A DNA stretch of 64,000 bases from Vespula vulgaris (GCF_905475345.1 NC_066586.1:7685400-7749399); one strand, 5' to 3'; positions 26,444-42,184 are shown, counted from the stretch's first letter. Notes: a model not told the origin generated them from the sequence alone. Made by a program: numbers and translations.

Positions 26444-28318
26444 TTTATAAAAATGTACAATATCCAAGTGATATTGAGAATAAATTGTATATGTTTATAT
26501 AGCGTCAATTTATACATCGGCATCTTAAGTATTAAGTTAGTTGATTTTCCATAGTTTGAAAACCAATAAAAAATAAACTACATAAAATTTGGAACTTGTA
26601 TGTCGAAGGACTTCAACTCGAAGTATATGATTATTCGATTTGTAAATAATATATTTGTATAACATAGAGCATGAATTATAGTATAGTATAGTACAAATCA
26701 TGATATATATTATAGTATAGTACAAATCCATTAGTCAGTCGTTAAAATGCTGATTATCTCGTAAAAGATGCATAGTAACAATTTTTAATTAAATATGATT
26801 TTAATTGAAAATGACCACTGCTATAAAAATATGCTAAAAAAAGAAATTATAAGTATTCATTTAAAAAAGATACATCGATCTCGAAAAGGTCAAGAGAAGA
26901 AAAAAATAGTTACATGCAATTTGTAACTGACTCAGAACCGTGCAAATTAATTAAAAACTTTCTTGTAACTTCAACCAACTGCGAAATATTTCCTCGGACA
27001 TTTACAGACGGACATCCTGTATATGCGTTGTCGGAGTAAAAGAAAAGAAAGTAAAGAAAATTAAACAAAAGAAAAAAAAAGGATAAGAATAGCAGAAATC
27101 GAAGATTCGATTGTTGAATTTATTTTTAGTTTGCTTTTGCATTAAGATCGAAGACTAATTTGTAAAACAATTTGTAAAACTAATTTGTAAAAATGTCGTC
27201 TCCGTTAATTCAATGCTAATTTCACGATAAAGCAAAGAACTTTTCAACGTAGCCTGTTCCATTGTAATATGATATCTAAACGTATAAAAGGAAGCAATCT
27301 AACGATTCGTACCACACGCTAACCAGCACTTCATACTGCACTTTATGCAATGTTATTACAAGTATGGCCGTCGCGTAATGCGACGTCTACGTGCTACGAC
27401 CATAAAAGAGAAAACGCAGGAGTCCTTCTCTCATACAAAATCACGTCAATGGTGAATACGTGACTCTCTGATAAAGTACGTTAAAGTGCAATTAACAGTG
27501 ATCGAAGCTATCAGGTAGTCATATAGGACGCGTTCGAGTTTTCATGTTGAAGGAGAAACTTTTAGTTAATGTATTTCCTTTTGACTTCGCTTGCTATGCA
27601 TATTAGAATCGTGATAGAAATTAAAATTACATTTGTTTCTTTTTCATTTGAACGATACGTATGAAAGAAATCGTGTATGTATTTTCATTTTTAATGTACC
27701 GGGAGGCAATCTGTTCAAGTAATTAACATTTTATTCTTTTATTTTTTATGAAAAAAAAAAGAAAGAAAGAAAGAAAAGATTTAAAGTATGAACGATCGTT
27801 GTTGGATATGAAATAATAGATAAATTTGATTCTTTCGAACATTTTGGAATGAGAATAAAACAGACAATAATGCAATAACGACAACAAATCCTCGTAAACA
27901 TAGGATAGTAAATCAAGAGGTCAAATATTTATCCGGACTCGGATGTTTCTTCGTACGCCAGTATATTTCATTTTACGTAGACAGTTAAAGAGAGATATAC
28001 CGTCTATCCAAGAGAAAGAGAATAAAATCTCGGAGAAATTTTCTCACAGATTCAACGGCAACAATCTCCTCTGGCTGTATTATGTTTCTCGCCTAATTTA
28101 AAGCAGTAAGAAGGTGAAAGGTGAAACGTAGAGGGAAGGAGAACGTTGATAAACCAAGAAAATTCTTTTCTCGTGTGCAAAGAGAAGTGCGAATTAGTTG
28201 GCAATTAGCCGTCGACCTTACTCGACCTGAAGTACTTGCACTTGGCCTTCGTATCTTCGTGTGTGTGTATTATACTTAGGAAAGGATTAAGAGATTCGTT
28301 GACAAACGAAACGAGAAT

Positions 28319-28447
<129 letters not shown>

Positions 28448-31400
28448 ATAAAAGGATGCTAAAATATTTGACTCGACAAAATTCTAACTTATATAAAAAT
28501 GTGTATATTCGGTAATTTTCAGATGCCAAATGCATTTTCAAGATCATAGTACGAGTGCCAATTACGAAAAGCCAATTAGAAGTTACATCGAATTATCGTC
28601 TAAAGAATTTGGCTTGTTTATCGGATTAAAGTAGCAACGAACACGACACCCACGAAACGAAAAAGATATATATATATATATATATATATATACACCCACA
28701 CATACACACACAATATATATAGAAGAAAAAGAAAACTCGATTGCGGTAATATACGTCGGAAATAAAGATAAATTTTTATTAACGAAGAAGGAAGAAAGAA
28801 GAGATAAAGTTAGAATTGGATGAACCGGTAAGTTTTTCTTCATCTCACGTACCGTGTAGTGTACCTACTATTTACTCGAACAGAGTTTAATCTTTCGGAC
28901 TAGAGAGAAATCTCACTTATCGATTATTCTTCAATCCGTTCGCTTCCAATTACGGGCTCGTTACGTCGAAATTAATCACGAATTGCATAATTTCTCGATC
29001 GAAACATAATCTCGTGAATTACGTATAATACGTTTTCAATTATGTCGTATCGCTTTGAAATATAATCATATTAATATAAATGACTTGTTTTTGTTTATTT
29101 TACTGGAAACGATAAAATATAACGTCAATGATGAAAAACGGTTACTTTCAATCAAAGTTTCGTCACTTCGAAAGATAATAAATATGTACCATAGTATTAT
29201 CGACGATAAGAAAACGTGGAAACGTCACTCTTTTATAACGATCTAATTCATAAGAATAGATCGTGACAGGAGGTTCCATTAAAGCGAGCATCGATGAATT
29301 ACGATAATGGACGAACGAGCCAGCAAGCTCAGATAAGATCTCGCGAGATCAATACTCTAAGTTTCAAGGCGCACGTTGCTTGGCCAATTTCCAAAATAGC
29401 TACACACATCCACTCGTTTCATTTCCTCTTTTTAAGCTCGACTCATTTTCTCTAGCTCAGCCTTGGATGTCCTCGATGTGTACGCGCGATGCATACGTTC
29501 AGATTCACGTTGGTATACTTTAGAATCTATCCGTGTACCTAAATTTACTAGATATATAGTTTCGGACTAAACAGTTCGAGATCATAGGCTACTACTGCTT
29601 TGCCAGTCTAGTCTCTTCATCTCATTCGCTCTTGCATATAACACGACCGTAGCAACAGGTTTGATTCCGCTACGTGCAAGCAAAATCGATAATCGCCAAA
29701 CGAAACCGATTTATATGCATATATATTAGGATAAATCTCGAGACAAGATGAGATGAAGCTAATCTTTTAATCCTTTCGGAATTCTTAGGAATGAAGATTC
29801 TATTTCTTTCTTTTTTTTCTTTCTTTTTTTCTTTGGTTTCCTCTCTTAGAGGATTTCAAGCTGCGGAATTTATTTTCTATATTCATCTTATTTTTATCAG
29901 GTTAATTAATTAAAAAATTTTATATAAATTCATCTCCAATAGATTTGATAATTTCTACTTTTAAATAAAAGATACAAGAGAATTTATACTTCTTATTAGC
30001 AAGTATGTCTTTAATCTTTTAAATGTCATAAAAGAAATCTTGAAAAAGTTTGACATTAAAATCTGTAAAATTGTATGCCGGTTACTGGTATTGTTTAGCA
30101 TTAAAATCACAGGTTTATTCTTATTATATCAATACGACGAATATTTGGAAAAAATAGTTCATTTGTAATTACGTTTATTATTCGTTAAAAGCGAATGTTT
30201 GTCATTCGTTAAAAAAAAATAAATAAAGAAATACAGCTTCTGATTAATTTATTTTTAATGATTATGACTTTAATAATTATAAAACATGAATTTTGTAATC
30301 CGTTCCTTTGATGGATTTAATAGTCTGATGTTAATAATTTACGCGATAAGCGCATAAAGTCAAACGATAATATGTAGTTTTATTTTGAAAAAAAATTTTT
30401 TATTTGTCGTTTAATAGAAGAAAATCATTTATGACGCGGAAATAGTCGAATTTCTTCTAACTTAAACATTTACATAGGCCGAATAGATGCGTCACAAAAT
30501 TGTACGAGTTCGTATTTGAAGTGCGTCGTAAAAATAAGAGACTCGGTTGAAGTGTACTAATGATGCGTCCATAACTAGCTTGCTAGCCTAGGTACCTGAT
30601 GACACTATCTATAGAACCGTGCCACTATTAATACGGTCTATTATTAATAGAGCTCGGTCTTGGGACGGTTGTGATTTCTCGATGCAATTTGCATCGTCCC
30701 TTTGCTCGTCAAAAGGCGAGAGAGCCACGTCACGTTTCCCACGCAGGTCAAATACGCGATAATAAGGGTAATAAAATAGAATCTTCTGGCTATTCCACTT
30801 GGCATACCACATGCCAAAAGTCTTTTGTCGAAGTACTTAGTGATCTTATCGTTTATATCGTACGAAAAATTACAAAGGATTCTTGAATGCATTCGAACGA
30901 ATTAATTTAATAAACATTAAATATATAAGATAATTTTATTGATTTTCATTTTTTAAATTAAGATATTAAAGAGATAAATATAAAGATTTTTGTATGAAAA
31001 ATTTACGAATAATTTTTGTTTTCGTATATAGTAAATATGTATGCATGCGTGTTTGTGTATACACACACACACATTTATGTATATATTTACAGTAAAGCAC
31101 AAGAATAAGTTCGTAATGTCATAAAGTAAGTCGTATGAAAGAATTCTGTCAGTAAAGAAAGTGCATCCACATGGACGCACCCGAATCATTCCAGGATGTA
31201 ACTTATCGTCAGAAAGTTTTTTTATTTGCTTTTCGTAATCCAACGAACACGTTTCAAATAACGAGAGAACGGAAGAGAAAAATTTCATTCATTTTTAACG
31301 ATGGAGCGAATGTAAAAAAAATCAGTGAACAAGAAAAACTTCTCGAAAACGTTTAATAAATTTTCTTTAAATTAATTTCTTTTACTTTTTTCTTTTTCGA

Positions 31401-34400
31401 TATAGCAAATATTTTTAAAAGTATTTACATAAAAATTATCTTGTTGTTTAAGTCGATAAATTACTATTGTTATTTCAACGATAATAACTTATGCGATCTT
31501 TCATAGTTTATCAATACTTATATTTACTGAAATCCGTTTATAACAAGACGTTAAAGTTGTACACAGAGCGCGACCGATTAACGAAGTAGATATACTAACC
31601 TTGTTAAGTGTACTATTGGCGGTCTATCATAAGGTTTCTAACAAGGTCGCAAACGAGCCAGACTTTGGTGTGTCGTTACAGCTTGGCTCCTAGTCAACTC
31701 GAGTGTTCGTTTAACGATACATAATGTTATTTAAGTATCCTAAACTTTTTCGCAGTGAAACAATAATTAGAATATCAATCGAACGTAATATTTATTTTTT
31801 ATTTGTAATAGTCAATCTTTAATGAAAATTATCGAACTTGTTGAAATTGTTTAATATTGAAAGAAAATTCGTACGTTTCTTAGTTAAAGAAAATGTGTAA
31901 AATACGTTTTGAAATATCATTGACATTTCAAAAACTTATCTACGAACAGTTGTGGTAATAAAGAAGTTGATCGATGAATTCGCTGCACTTTTGCAAACAG
32001 ATTTTCACCATCGATCATTTTGTTGATATTATAAGTCGCTTATGCGTCCTATAGAGATATAGTTATTAATCAAAGCATGGATATACAGTGACTATCCGTT
32101 TTCACGTTAGTTTCTGACCTTCTACGTTGCAAAAAATATATTATTTTATATTATAACAAAATATATTATATTATATTATAACAAAGAATCATATTATTGT
32201 GAAAAACTCATTAGAGTTCGAATTTATAATATATATTTCTTTATTAGAAATATATATATATAAATTTAAATTATAGATATATATAAATTATATATTATTA
32301 AATATAATAAATAATAATATAATAATATTATACATTATTAAAAATATTATATATTTAATTAGATGTTTTACCAACGCTAAAATTTATTGAATTAAGGTTT
32401 TTATGATGTATAAACTGTTACATATAAAACTTATGTTAACCAATTCGGTTGGTTTGGTGCATGGCCGAGACACGGAATGGCCACGGCACGTATAAATGGA
32501 CCTTTAAATGACTTGATATATTTAGACACTTTAAAAAATATATAGCGAGTTAAATAAAAAGAGTAATTGAGAGAAAATTCAGCTAATGTTTCCCGCAGAT
32601 GCTTTTCTTGCTAATTAATTTTGGAATTTACTTATTATATTTTATTCGCGAACTGACCATATCTGATCCACGTGAGAACAGACAGCTGCTAGAGTATCGT
32701 TTTTGACGTACCCTTTGTCAATTGTTCCAAACTGTTGCAGATTCGTACGAAATATACGTCAATAAATTTTATATTGAACTCTTGGACATCGACATTCGAA
32801 CGATATTCACTCTATGGTATTTCGTGGTTCTCGCATTAATTTCGCTGAAAAATTTAATATCGAAAAATAGAATTTCACATGGGTAATTCTAGCGCGATGA
32901 AAATTATCATTCGATTCTCATTCATTATCAAACATATATATAGTAATTTTACTTTATTTCAATATTTTTTTTCATAAATTTTATTTGTCGAATTCTACAG
33001 TCTCTTTGATATTTAATTACATCTATTCAAATAAATTACTAATATAATTATGATCAATTAAATACATTTTATTCGATCTAATTTTATTTCTATTCTTAAA
33101 TTTCTCTTTTTACTTTTTTATTTAATAACTATTTTTAAACGTTTAAGTGAATGCTATCGTTTCTTTTTCTTTTATTCTTCGTAACTTTAAGACTTTAATT
33201 AAATACTTCTCTTTCTCTCTTTCTTTTCTTTATTTCGATTAAATGTAAATAAAAATACTGATATATTTCACTTTGATATTAGTATACAATTACGATAGAG
33301 GATTTAAGCTGGACAGAGACAGAGATAGAAGGAGGGAATCTTAAACAATGTCAGAATACTATAACACTTTCGTGCCGAACTGTCTCCATAATGCAAGGAC
33401 GTCGCGTGTGTCCGTCGAGTACAGATATTAATGAGGAATAATTAATTCCGTCTTAGATGGAACTTTCCTCTCGAGAGCTCTGAATTCTGTAGAAGGATGC
33501 AGAGATTGGCTGGCTTGACGTTCTTTGTGTATATTAATTTCAAAAGGTTAAAGGAGTACAAAGTTGAGGGATCATGAATCAGAATCAAAAGGTATTGTCG
33601 ACTAACTCCCCGTCGAATCTTATTAAATTATGCGCTTATTTATTTTAGAAAATGTTTGTTTTTTCTAATAGACACATATCCATCTCCCTTTCTTTCTGTT
33701 CTATCTATTATCACTATAAAGACCACATATTATCCAGCTTTTTTTTCTCACGCCAAGATCTTTTTTTCGATTTGGGCGTTGGCCTTCGTTATCGTAAATC
33801 TCTCGATTTATCTTCGCTGACAGAAACGGTTCTAAGGGGAGAAAAAAGAAGCCCATGGTGTACAGAGCATTTTTTTCCTCTCAGAAAGAAGCAACGTAAT
33901 AGCTCCCGTGAGAAAGAGAGAAAAAGAGAAAAAGAGAGAAAGAGAGAGAGGTTAGAAACGAGTCAACCCTCAAAGATCTTGTCAAAAATTTTTTCTCAAA
34001 TCTAGCATGTTACGTTACTGGTCAATGAAGGCTATCAATTTCAATATGGAAAGGAGATGATATAGTAATGTTAAAAATTGACCCAGATATCTGGCGTTAA
34101 TGTAGGAGAAACTATAAATGCGAATAAAAGGGAATGATTCGTGGACGATAAAAGTATCATCGTTTATCATAATTCGCATATTACATTGTTACGTCATTTG
34201 TCATAGGATTATTATACTAATCTTTTCAAATTGCCATAATCATTCATTAAATTATACATTTCTATAATCGGATTTAGATCGATTTCGTTTATATATATAT
34301 ATATATATATATTCTTTTTTGTATTGCAATTTTAAATAGAAGATATTGGGGTTAAAACGTAAATAATCTCGAAAGCTCGTAAAATCGTCTTTTAAAGGAA

Positions 34401-37400
34401 CGTTCCAAGTATTGAGTTAAGTTTATGTTTTCTTCCGTGATGGAATCAAACGTAACGCGATATACCCAATGTGTGACAAAATCGAGTCGCGAAAATTGTC
34501 GCTATCGTGAATGAAAAATGGTTGAAGAGAACTTGTGCTAAATCGTTTTATGCCGTTTTTATGAGAAGTCTTCCAAGAAACAAACATTCAACCGAGACAA
34601 TTGGCTTGCATCCAATTATAACGTTCGTTCGACTATCTTGTTCTTATTTTTCTATCTCTTTCTCACTTGCATAAGTAAATAAATAACAATTTAAGCATTC
34701 GTTAAAATAAAAATGAGAAAAACAAGTAAACAAAAAATAAAAATAAATAAATAAATAAATAAAAGCATTATAGTTGGGGGATTACGAGCTTTTCGTCGTG
34801 CAGCGAGTAAAAAAATCAAGCGTAAGCACGGAGATAAAAAACGATGATTATTTCATTGGTCGAATCGATAAATACAGTCGGTATTTTTAGTAGAAAATAT
34901 TGAACACAATGTTATTTATTTAAACATTAAATACTGTAAAATCCAATATTAATTGTTAAATCAACTAAATAAATTTATTTCATTAGTCTTTAATAGAATA
35001 TGAATATATCGCATAACGATGATTCACGCAGGAAAAATAAAAATAAATCCATTATTGGAAATATTTCCAATCGTCAAGTAGGAAAAATACGTATATAAAA
35101 ACAAAATTCATAGAAACAATTCAAATTAATATCGTCGAATTCGAACTAATAACGAAATATTCACGATCACAGGAGGATTCGTTCGTTCGCACGGGAATTC
35201 TCGAATAGTGGAAGGAGCACAGGCACTAGCTCATGGCGTTACACGTTCGCATCTAACTCGAAAATTTATTCCGATTTAAATTTTGCCATCCGCACGGGAT
35301 CTACGGGGGAAAAGTAGGACGATGATTCAAACGAGTTCTCTCGGATTACGTAGTAAAAAAGTGGATCGGATGATTGCTATCCGTCGAAAGAGAAAAAGAA
35401 AGAAAAAGAGAAAGGGAGAGAGAGAAAGAGAGAATGAATCGAAGTAGGTTCTCTTTGGATCGCATTCTTTCTTGCAATATTTTTTATTTATTTTGAAGTG
35501 GATATCGATCTTTAAAAAAAAAAAAACAAAAAGAAGATACTTCGTTCAGTATTTTTTATTTTGCTTTTCTTCAACCCTCTGTAACGTCATATAACTTTGA
35601 AATTACACAATCACAAGTATCTTTTTTAATTTTAGTTTTTTATCACAGAACGATTTACTATTATTAGTGCATATTCGAAAGCCAATGTTTCCTAAAGACA
35701 TTGTTATATAAAGAAAATTATATAATTTTTTTTTTTTAAATAGGAAAAAGGATTAACAATATCGAAAGCTTTTTTCTTCTTATTATTATATGATACGTAT
35801 GAATGATACTTTTGTTTTCATAGGACCGAATTTATCATCTATTAACTCACTTTATGTATATCGTAAAAAGTATGATATTGTTGTTAACATCTAATAATAC
35901 TCTTTTTGAACGTTATATAAGAATGAAAAAAATAGTTTATTATTACCAAGATTAGAATCAAAAGTGCTTCTCTTGTCGTCTCTTTCGCCTCTCTTTTTCT
36001 CTTTTTCAACGACCGAATGCACGTGTTCTAACACGATTCTTTTTCTAACTGGCTACTACACGAAGCTTGCTTCTGACAACTGGTTCATGATATATAAAGA
36101 TATTTATATGCTGAAAGCAGTTTACCAACGGCAGCCGGGATAGTGGATAGAAAAAGAAAAAAGAAAAAAGAAAAAAGAAAAGAAGAAAAACGAAAAAAAG
36201 AACTTTTGGCCGGAACAAAAGCAGTTGAATGAAATGCCGTGAGTGTTAACGACAGACTAAAGCTAACACTGAGGTTTTATAGAGTTACGTCACTAATGAA
36301 TGATGCGCCGACTCGTAATCCAATTTGCTTGTTGATTTATATACCGGACAATTAATGGGGCGTAGAGTTGTGGAATGTTTCTCTGAATTCATCATCGATT
36401 GTGTGTACTAGTGTGTAGTATTACGTAGATGATATTTTATTCTTTATACACCACGTATTTTAATCTCTTTTCTTGATATCTGTTTCTTCTTTTAATAAAT
36501 GAAAAGACATATGGTAAATTTAGAAGATCGTCATAAAGAATTTAATTTTCAATGTCTTTTGGTTCAAAGGACTTTCTGTGAGTCTTTAAAAAATTGTTTT
36601 AAATATAAAGAAAAGTGTAATCTCTATTGAAAGATTTATTCGAGCGATTTCAACATTATGATTTTGTTAAAAATACATGTCAACAGGGACACATATTTTT
36701 TTTTATGGATATGGAGACGAACGTTACAACGATAACATGACGAAAGCATTTCTGTGTTCGAAAACACTCTCAAAGGGTGAAACCGGTAAAAAAAAAAGGA
36801 GAATATTCAACGTAAAATGTAAAAACAAAAAAAAAAGAAAAAAATATCTTATTCATTTGCATACGCAAATTAACGATAGCCAGTGATATAAAAATTTGCA
36901 CATTTAAAATGAATATTAACGAATTTTTGATAACCTCTTTTTCAATTATCCTCTTAAAATATCACAAATGATTATTAGATATCATTTAAAATTAAATAAT
37001 TAATTAATTATTAGCAAAAAATATTAACTTGAACTTTAAATATTATTTAAATTATGCGTGAAATTAATCCAACGAAAGTAAAGGCTGACAATCGTTCATA
37101 TTCATATATTCAAGATAATTGGAAGCTTGAAATTCAATTGCGATCAATCAGGATGATTTGTTGCTCATCATTGGCCCATTGATAACAATTATAAACGATT
37201 CATCGAGAGATCATGATTTCGTGGTTCATTTATTTACTTTGAAATACATTCAAAACTCATTTTAAAAGTTCTGTCGATATCATAATATTTTATATTTTAT
37301 GGAGTATTACGTCTATCTCTAATCTCTAATACCTTCTTCTGCATACATATTATGTACTCTTCGCATATTACATTTAATCCATATCGGCTTCGAATACTTG

Positions 37401-39700
37401 CAAACGTATGTCGATCTTGAAAGTCTTCGAATTACAAACCGATTTCTATAATCTTTTTTACGCCACCTATTTATTTTGTAACATAAAGAGAAAGAAAAAA
37501 AAAAAAGAGAAAAATTTATTATACACGTAAATAGTAAATCTTTCTTTTTTTTCATTCGATTGCCTAAATAAATGGTAAATTTAAACAAATTTTAATTAAA
37601 ATAATATATATCTTTAATAACGTACAAAGAAAATATTACAGAAAGAAATAAGAGAGGGTCAAGTATTTGTGTGTACGTGAGTAGTCTGAATTACATATAT
37701 AATAGCTTATACACGAAGAGACTTTGGTTTCTCGCGAAAGAAAACGAGATATTGCACGTACGTTTTCATAAAGAACGTGTTAACCGCGTTTTATTCTAAG
37801 ACAAGTAGCTACACTTTGTCGCTAATTCGACAAATTGTCTTTATAAAAGAAAAGATGGAAAAGTAATATATGTTAATTTATTAATTAAAAAATCGCGTAT
37901 AACGAGATTATTTAAGTATCAGAAAATTAATGATATTGATCGTCCCAATCAGATGATCAATTAAATGTATTTCCATATTTCGAACGAAAATGTTATAATG
38001 ATAAATTCTATGATAACTAAGGATTTATTATCAGCAATGCACACTCGTTAAGATAATTATCGTTGATTTTGTTAATTTCAATAATTACAATAATTGTAGA
38101 CGCTCATTAACGTTGAATCGTTATTAAAAACGAATTTATATTTTTGAAAAATACAAAAATGTTTCTTTATGCAGACTCGTTAGAGTAAGTTAGATCGATT
38201 TAAAGTTAGCAAATGAATTCGATCCGAATTAGGAGACGCAAAGAGAAGAGGAAAGAATGTGAGTTTATAATCGGCTCGAGGTAAAATTAGAAACAAAGCA
38301 GTTTCTTTTTCGTTAGAATACAATACCAACGTATATATCTGTGTTGTCTTGGTGTCGATCTCGTTACGTGCCATTGCTTCTTTTCTAATAGTATTTTCGT
38401 GGGAATCGGATCAGCTATTCTAAGGGTTAATTTTCGCGAAAGAATGTAATTAATGATTTTAATTAACGAATGTGAGCTCAAATTGTAAATTAAGATAATA
38501 CGATCGAGTAAAATGTTTTAGAATTTGATTATATACGTATAGTAATTTATTTTTATTATTATTGTTATCAAAGAAATAAAAGTGCTATATAAAATAATAA
38601 ATAATATCATTAAATAATAATAATATATAATGAAGGGTATGTAAAATAGCCAATAGCCGATAAACATTATAACAATGTAAAATAAAAAAAAAACAATATA
38701 TAAATCGATCAGATTGTAATCTCAAGAATCATGATAGAATACGCTTTACTCACGTAACAGTTTATTGCTTTACTCCTTGTGAAAGAAAAAACCCCATCTT
38801 GAGAGTTCTACATATCTCTGACAATTGAACATATCATTTTCCACTATAGGAAATACTACACTCATAGACAACACATAGGTCTTTGAAAACACATAGATCT
38901 TGAGAGATTATATACGTACTCCAGAAGGGTCGAAAAAAACCATTTAATGATTTTTTTCTATATGTAATTTATCTTAATAATAAAAAGTCCTTAAATATAT
39001 GTGGTAGAATGTACTTTGAATAAAAATATTTTCCAATAAAAATATTAAAACAATCTTTTTAAAGTTATCGATATTAAATCAAGCAAAGTCGTTTTGGACG
39101 ATGTTTGCAGAGTTAATAATATCTTCTCAGAGTATTATCAAAAAGAAAAAAAAAACCTTTAAAGTACATTTACAAAATTTCAGTTTCAAAAAGTCAATTT
39201 TTAATATTTTCATTTAATAAAAAAATATGAGTGATTAAATTTACTAAGCAATTTTCGATAAAAAATTTCAATAGCTTTTTAATGATTAAAAAAGAAACTA
39301 CGGTTCTTAAAGAAATGTCTATATGACAGTAGAAATTAGATAATTTTATGAGAAATATTCGTGTCAAATTTCATTCAAATCAATTCAAATAAGTTTTATA
39401 AAATATCATTGGTATCGATTTGAAAAACATAGTTTTAAGTTTAAAGTGCATATGATGTTAAACTCGATAAGGTCGACTTTAAACAGTTATAACTTTGTCA
39501 ATTTTTGGAATTTTCTGATAAAATATTCAGAAAATATTATTAAAGGTTAATACTAATACTCATATAACGAATAAAAATATTTTTGAAAATCAATTAAAAA
39601 ATATTTTGAAAAATATTTCGTGAGCTTCCTCGACGTTTGTAAATCCTGAAAGGACAATTTAAAGGACGAAGTATCTATGCAAAGACTAGTACATCTAAAG

Positions 39701-39760
39701 CAGCGCTTCTCAACCTATCAGCCGCAGTCTAATATCGGATCACGTAAAACTTTTCATAAG
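39701..39760 (+). mobile_element. hAT-like terminal motif
   Basis: CAGCGCTTCTCAACCTATCA closely resembles the CAG(C/T)GGTTCTCAACCT ends of hAT (Charlie-type) transposons, followed by typical GCCGC-containing subterminal sequence. No transposase frame follows. A weak candidate for the other end (TGTTGAGTAGAAATG) is near 40270, but I saw no 8-base target duplication. Confidence 0.3.
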
Positions 39761-41600
39761 CCGCGAAATGATGATTACTACTTTGCGTTGAAATGAAGAA
39801 AGTGATTAGAAAGTGATTTGTAAGAAATTTTCAGAAAGTTTTCTTGGGATGTTCTTGCAAGTTCGCAAGAATATCGTAATAATAGCCATCTCTTTCAGAT
39901 AATATACAGTAATTTCAATTTAACAAGTTAAAAAATAATATATTACAAACATTTGCGCGATAATATTATTATAAACAAAAACGCATGGCAAAAAGATTGT
40001 TAAATGTTAATCTAAAGCACACCAAATTGTATAATAAATTATGAACTTCGCTTAATATCGATTGATGCGTTATTAAATAATAGAATTATATAAATATATA
40101 TACACATGCAAATTTGTATATAAATATGTATACGTATACATATATAGCTAGATAAGTATGCTTACATGCATATTGCTAGTTATATTTGTTTGTTATATTC
40201 GAAATATTCAACGACAAAATATATTTTCAAAAGCTGGTAAAATTAATTTTATTTTAAAAATTGTTAGCAATGTTGAGTAGAAATGAGAAAAATGATGAGT
40301 TTCTTTATAAAATTGAATTTTTATCGATATTCAACAATCAACTAGCTCCTTGAAAATTTTTACAAAACGATAGATAAAAATTGATTTACTCGAAAGAATG
40401 CGAGACAAGTAAACGTTTTCACGGTTCGCACTATTTACATGGAAATTTTGTGCAGGCGTTATCTGAGAATCGCTGCATCTCATGTATGAAATATCACCAA
40501 GAATCTTCGTAGGAGTTTTCGATCGTGTATTGACTACGTTGATAAGATACACGCGAAGTTAAAAATATCTTGCCTTTTGTCAAATGTATTTTTATTTACA
40601 TTGCAATTACATTGCAATAAAATAAAAGAAACAGTTTTAATGAATTCATTAATAATTAAAGACAGTAACAAACGAGATTGTTTATACGTAATAAATTTTA
40701 TCAAGAAGATCTCAAAGAATGTCCTTAGAGAAACGTTTCTCGAATTTTTGTTATTTATTAAAATCATCAGGAAAATCGCGTTGTTTAAATTTCACATTAA
40801 AAATAGCCAGAGCATGGACCGTGTTGCACAATTGATAGTGCTGATCTATCAACATCTATCAAAAGAAATGTTATCGCACCACTTGTAACATTTTAAGAAA
40901 ATTCTTTTCATATAGGTAAATTATATGAAAAGACTATATTATCAGTTGGATCGAGAAAAGACCGACAATATCATGATATAGACGATATCATTTTCTCTGT
41001 CTGGGGATTAGGAGAATAAAGAAACCTGTTTATTATGCGCATGCACGGTAATTTTTTCAATAAAACAATGCGAGAATGGTAACTCACGTCCTAAAGTATA
41101 CTATTCCTAGCAGTCAGAAATTTATTAATATAATTTAATATATTCTTTAAAATTTAAAGACAATATTTCTATTCTATTATTAAAATATATTATAGTCTTT
41201 CATAAGAAGATGGGTAATTTTATTTAAGATAATTCAAGATAAGATGATCCTGCTATTGTCCTGACATTTATTAAAAAAACATATGAACGGTACTCTTTGT
41301 TTGTTTTCAATTAAGAAATTATTACGTAAATTATTCGTAATATAGAAATGAAATATTTTCAAAAATTTTCTGATTGTTCTTTAAATCATAATTTATTAAC
41401 GATTTATCAAAAAGCAATGATTTTTTCTGGATACAGTGTATTAATATTTAAAGATCGTGCGAAGAGATATTATCGTAGAATTACTAAAAAAAACAAGTGA
41501 ATTATTACTTTCAGATTTTCGAGTTAGATGGGTTTTTTGACCTATCGGGGTCATCGACTGGAATAGTTGATTTATTTTAAAATTATATATTGGTATGACA
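39761..41600. other. AT-rich region without recognised genes
   Basis: Nothing coding is supported. The open frames at 40331-40888 overlap on both strands and have no recognisable domain. Confidence 0.4.
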
Positions 41601-41639
41601 TAAATCAGGCTAATCATACGAAGATGATGGATTTTTATT

Positions 41640-42184
41640 CTTTGCGTTAATCATTTTTAATGGCGAATGTCTACTATACGCTTTCTTAAATGAAGAATAA
41701 CATGTGCCTGATATAATTGAAGAAGATAAGAAGGAAAATAAAGAACCAAAACATGGCTCAGCTGGTTCTTCGCAAGCAATTAATAAAAAGACTTCTGTGA
41801 CAAACACGCCAGACACAATGTTTTAATTCAATCACCAGTATACGTCATCAGGTGTAGTTCAACGAATTAGAAGACGTAGAAGACTACATAACTTTAAACG
41901 CTGAAGTAACAAAACATGTTAAAAATTTCACCAAATCGAAACGTAAGAATATTATGAAAGATTTATTTTCAAATGTAAATTTTTCGGATTTTGTAATCCA
42001 AGAATCCAAAGAAAGTTTTGAGGAAGTAAATAATGCCGAATACATTGGATATTGGAAGCAGTATATCTATACATCGAAAGAAGACGACTAAATTCGATGT
42101 GTGAGATATAATAAGTGGTTTCACGAAGGATGCTCAACATTTTTGAATTTATGTGATCCTTGCGGAGAAGTTATATTCGAATAA
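41640..42184 (+). pseudogene. Decayed pogo/Tigger-like transposase C-terminal part
   Basis: Two plus-strand fragments resemble the end of CENP-B/Tigger-family transposases. The first (about 41705-41826) has a Ser/Lys/Glu-rich linker ending TSVTNTPDTM, like the LTDTPEK block of that family. The second is open from 41858 to 42184 apart from one TAA at 42089-42091. It encodes a segment with SDFVI...AEYIGYW, then IRCVRYNKWFHEGC and CDPCGE. This is the C-terminal PHD-like finger (C-x2-C...W-x-H-x2-C...C-x2-C) with one cysteine replaced by tyrosine and the usual tryptophan before it replaced by the stop. The catalytic DDE part was not found. Dead element; family assignment is by motif only. Confidence 0.5.
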
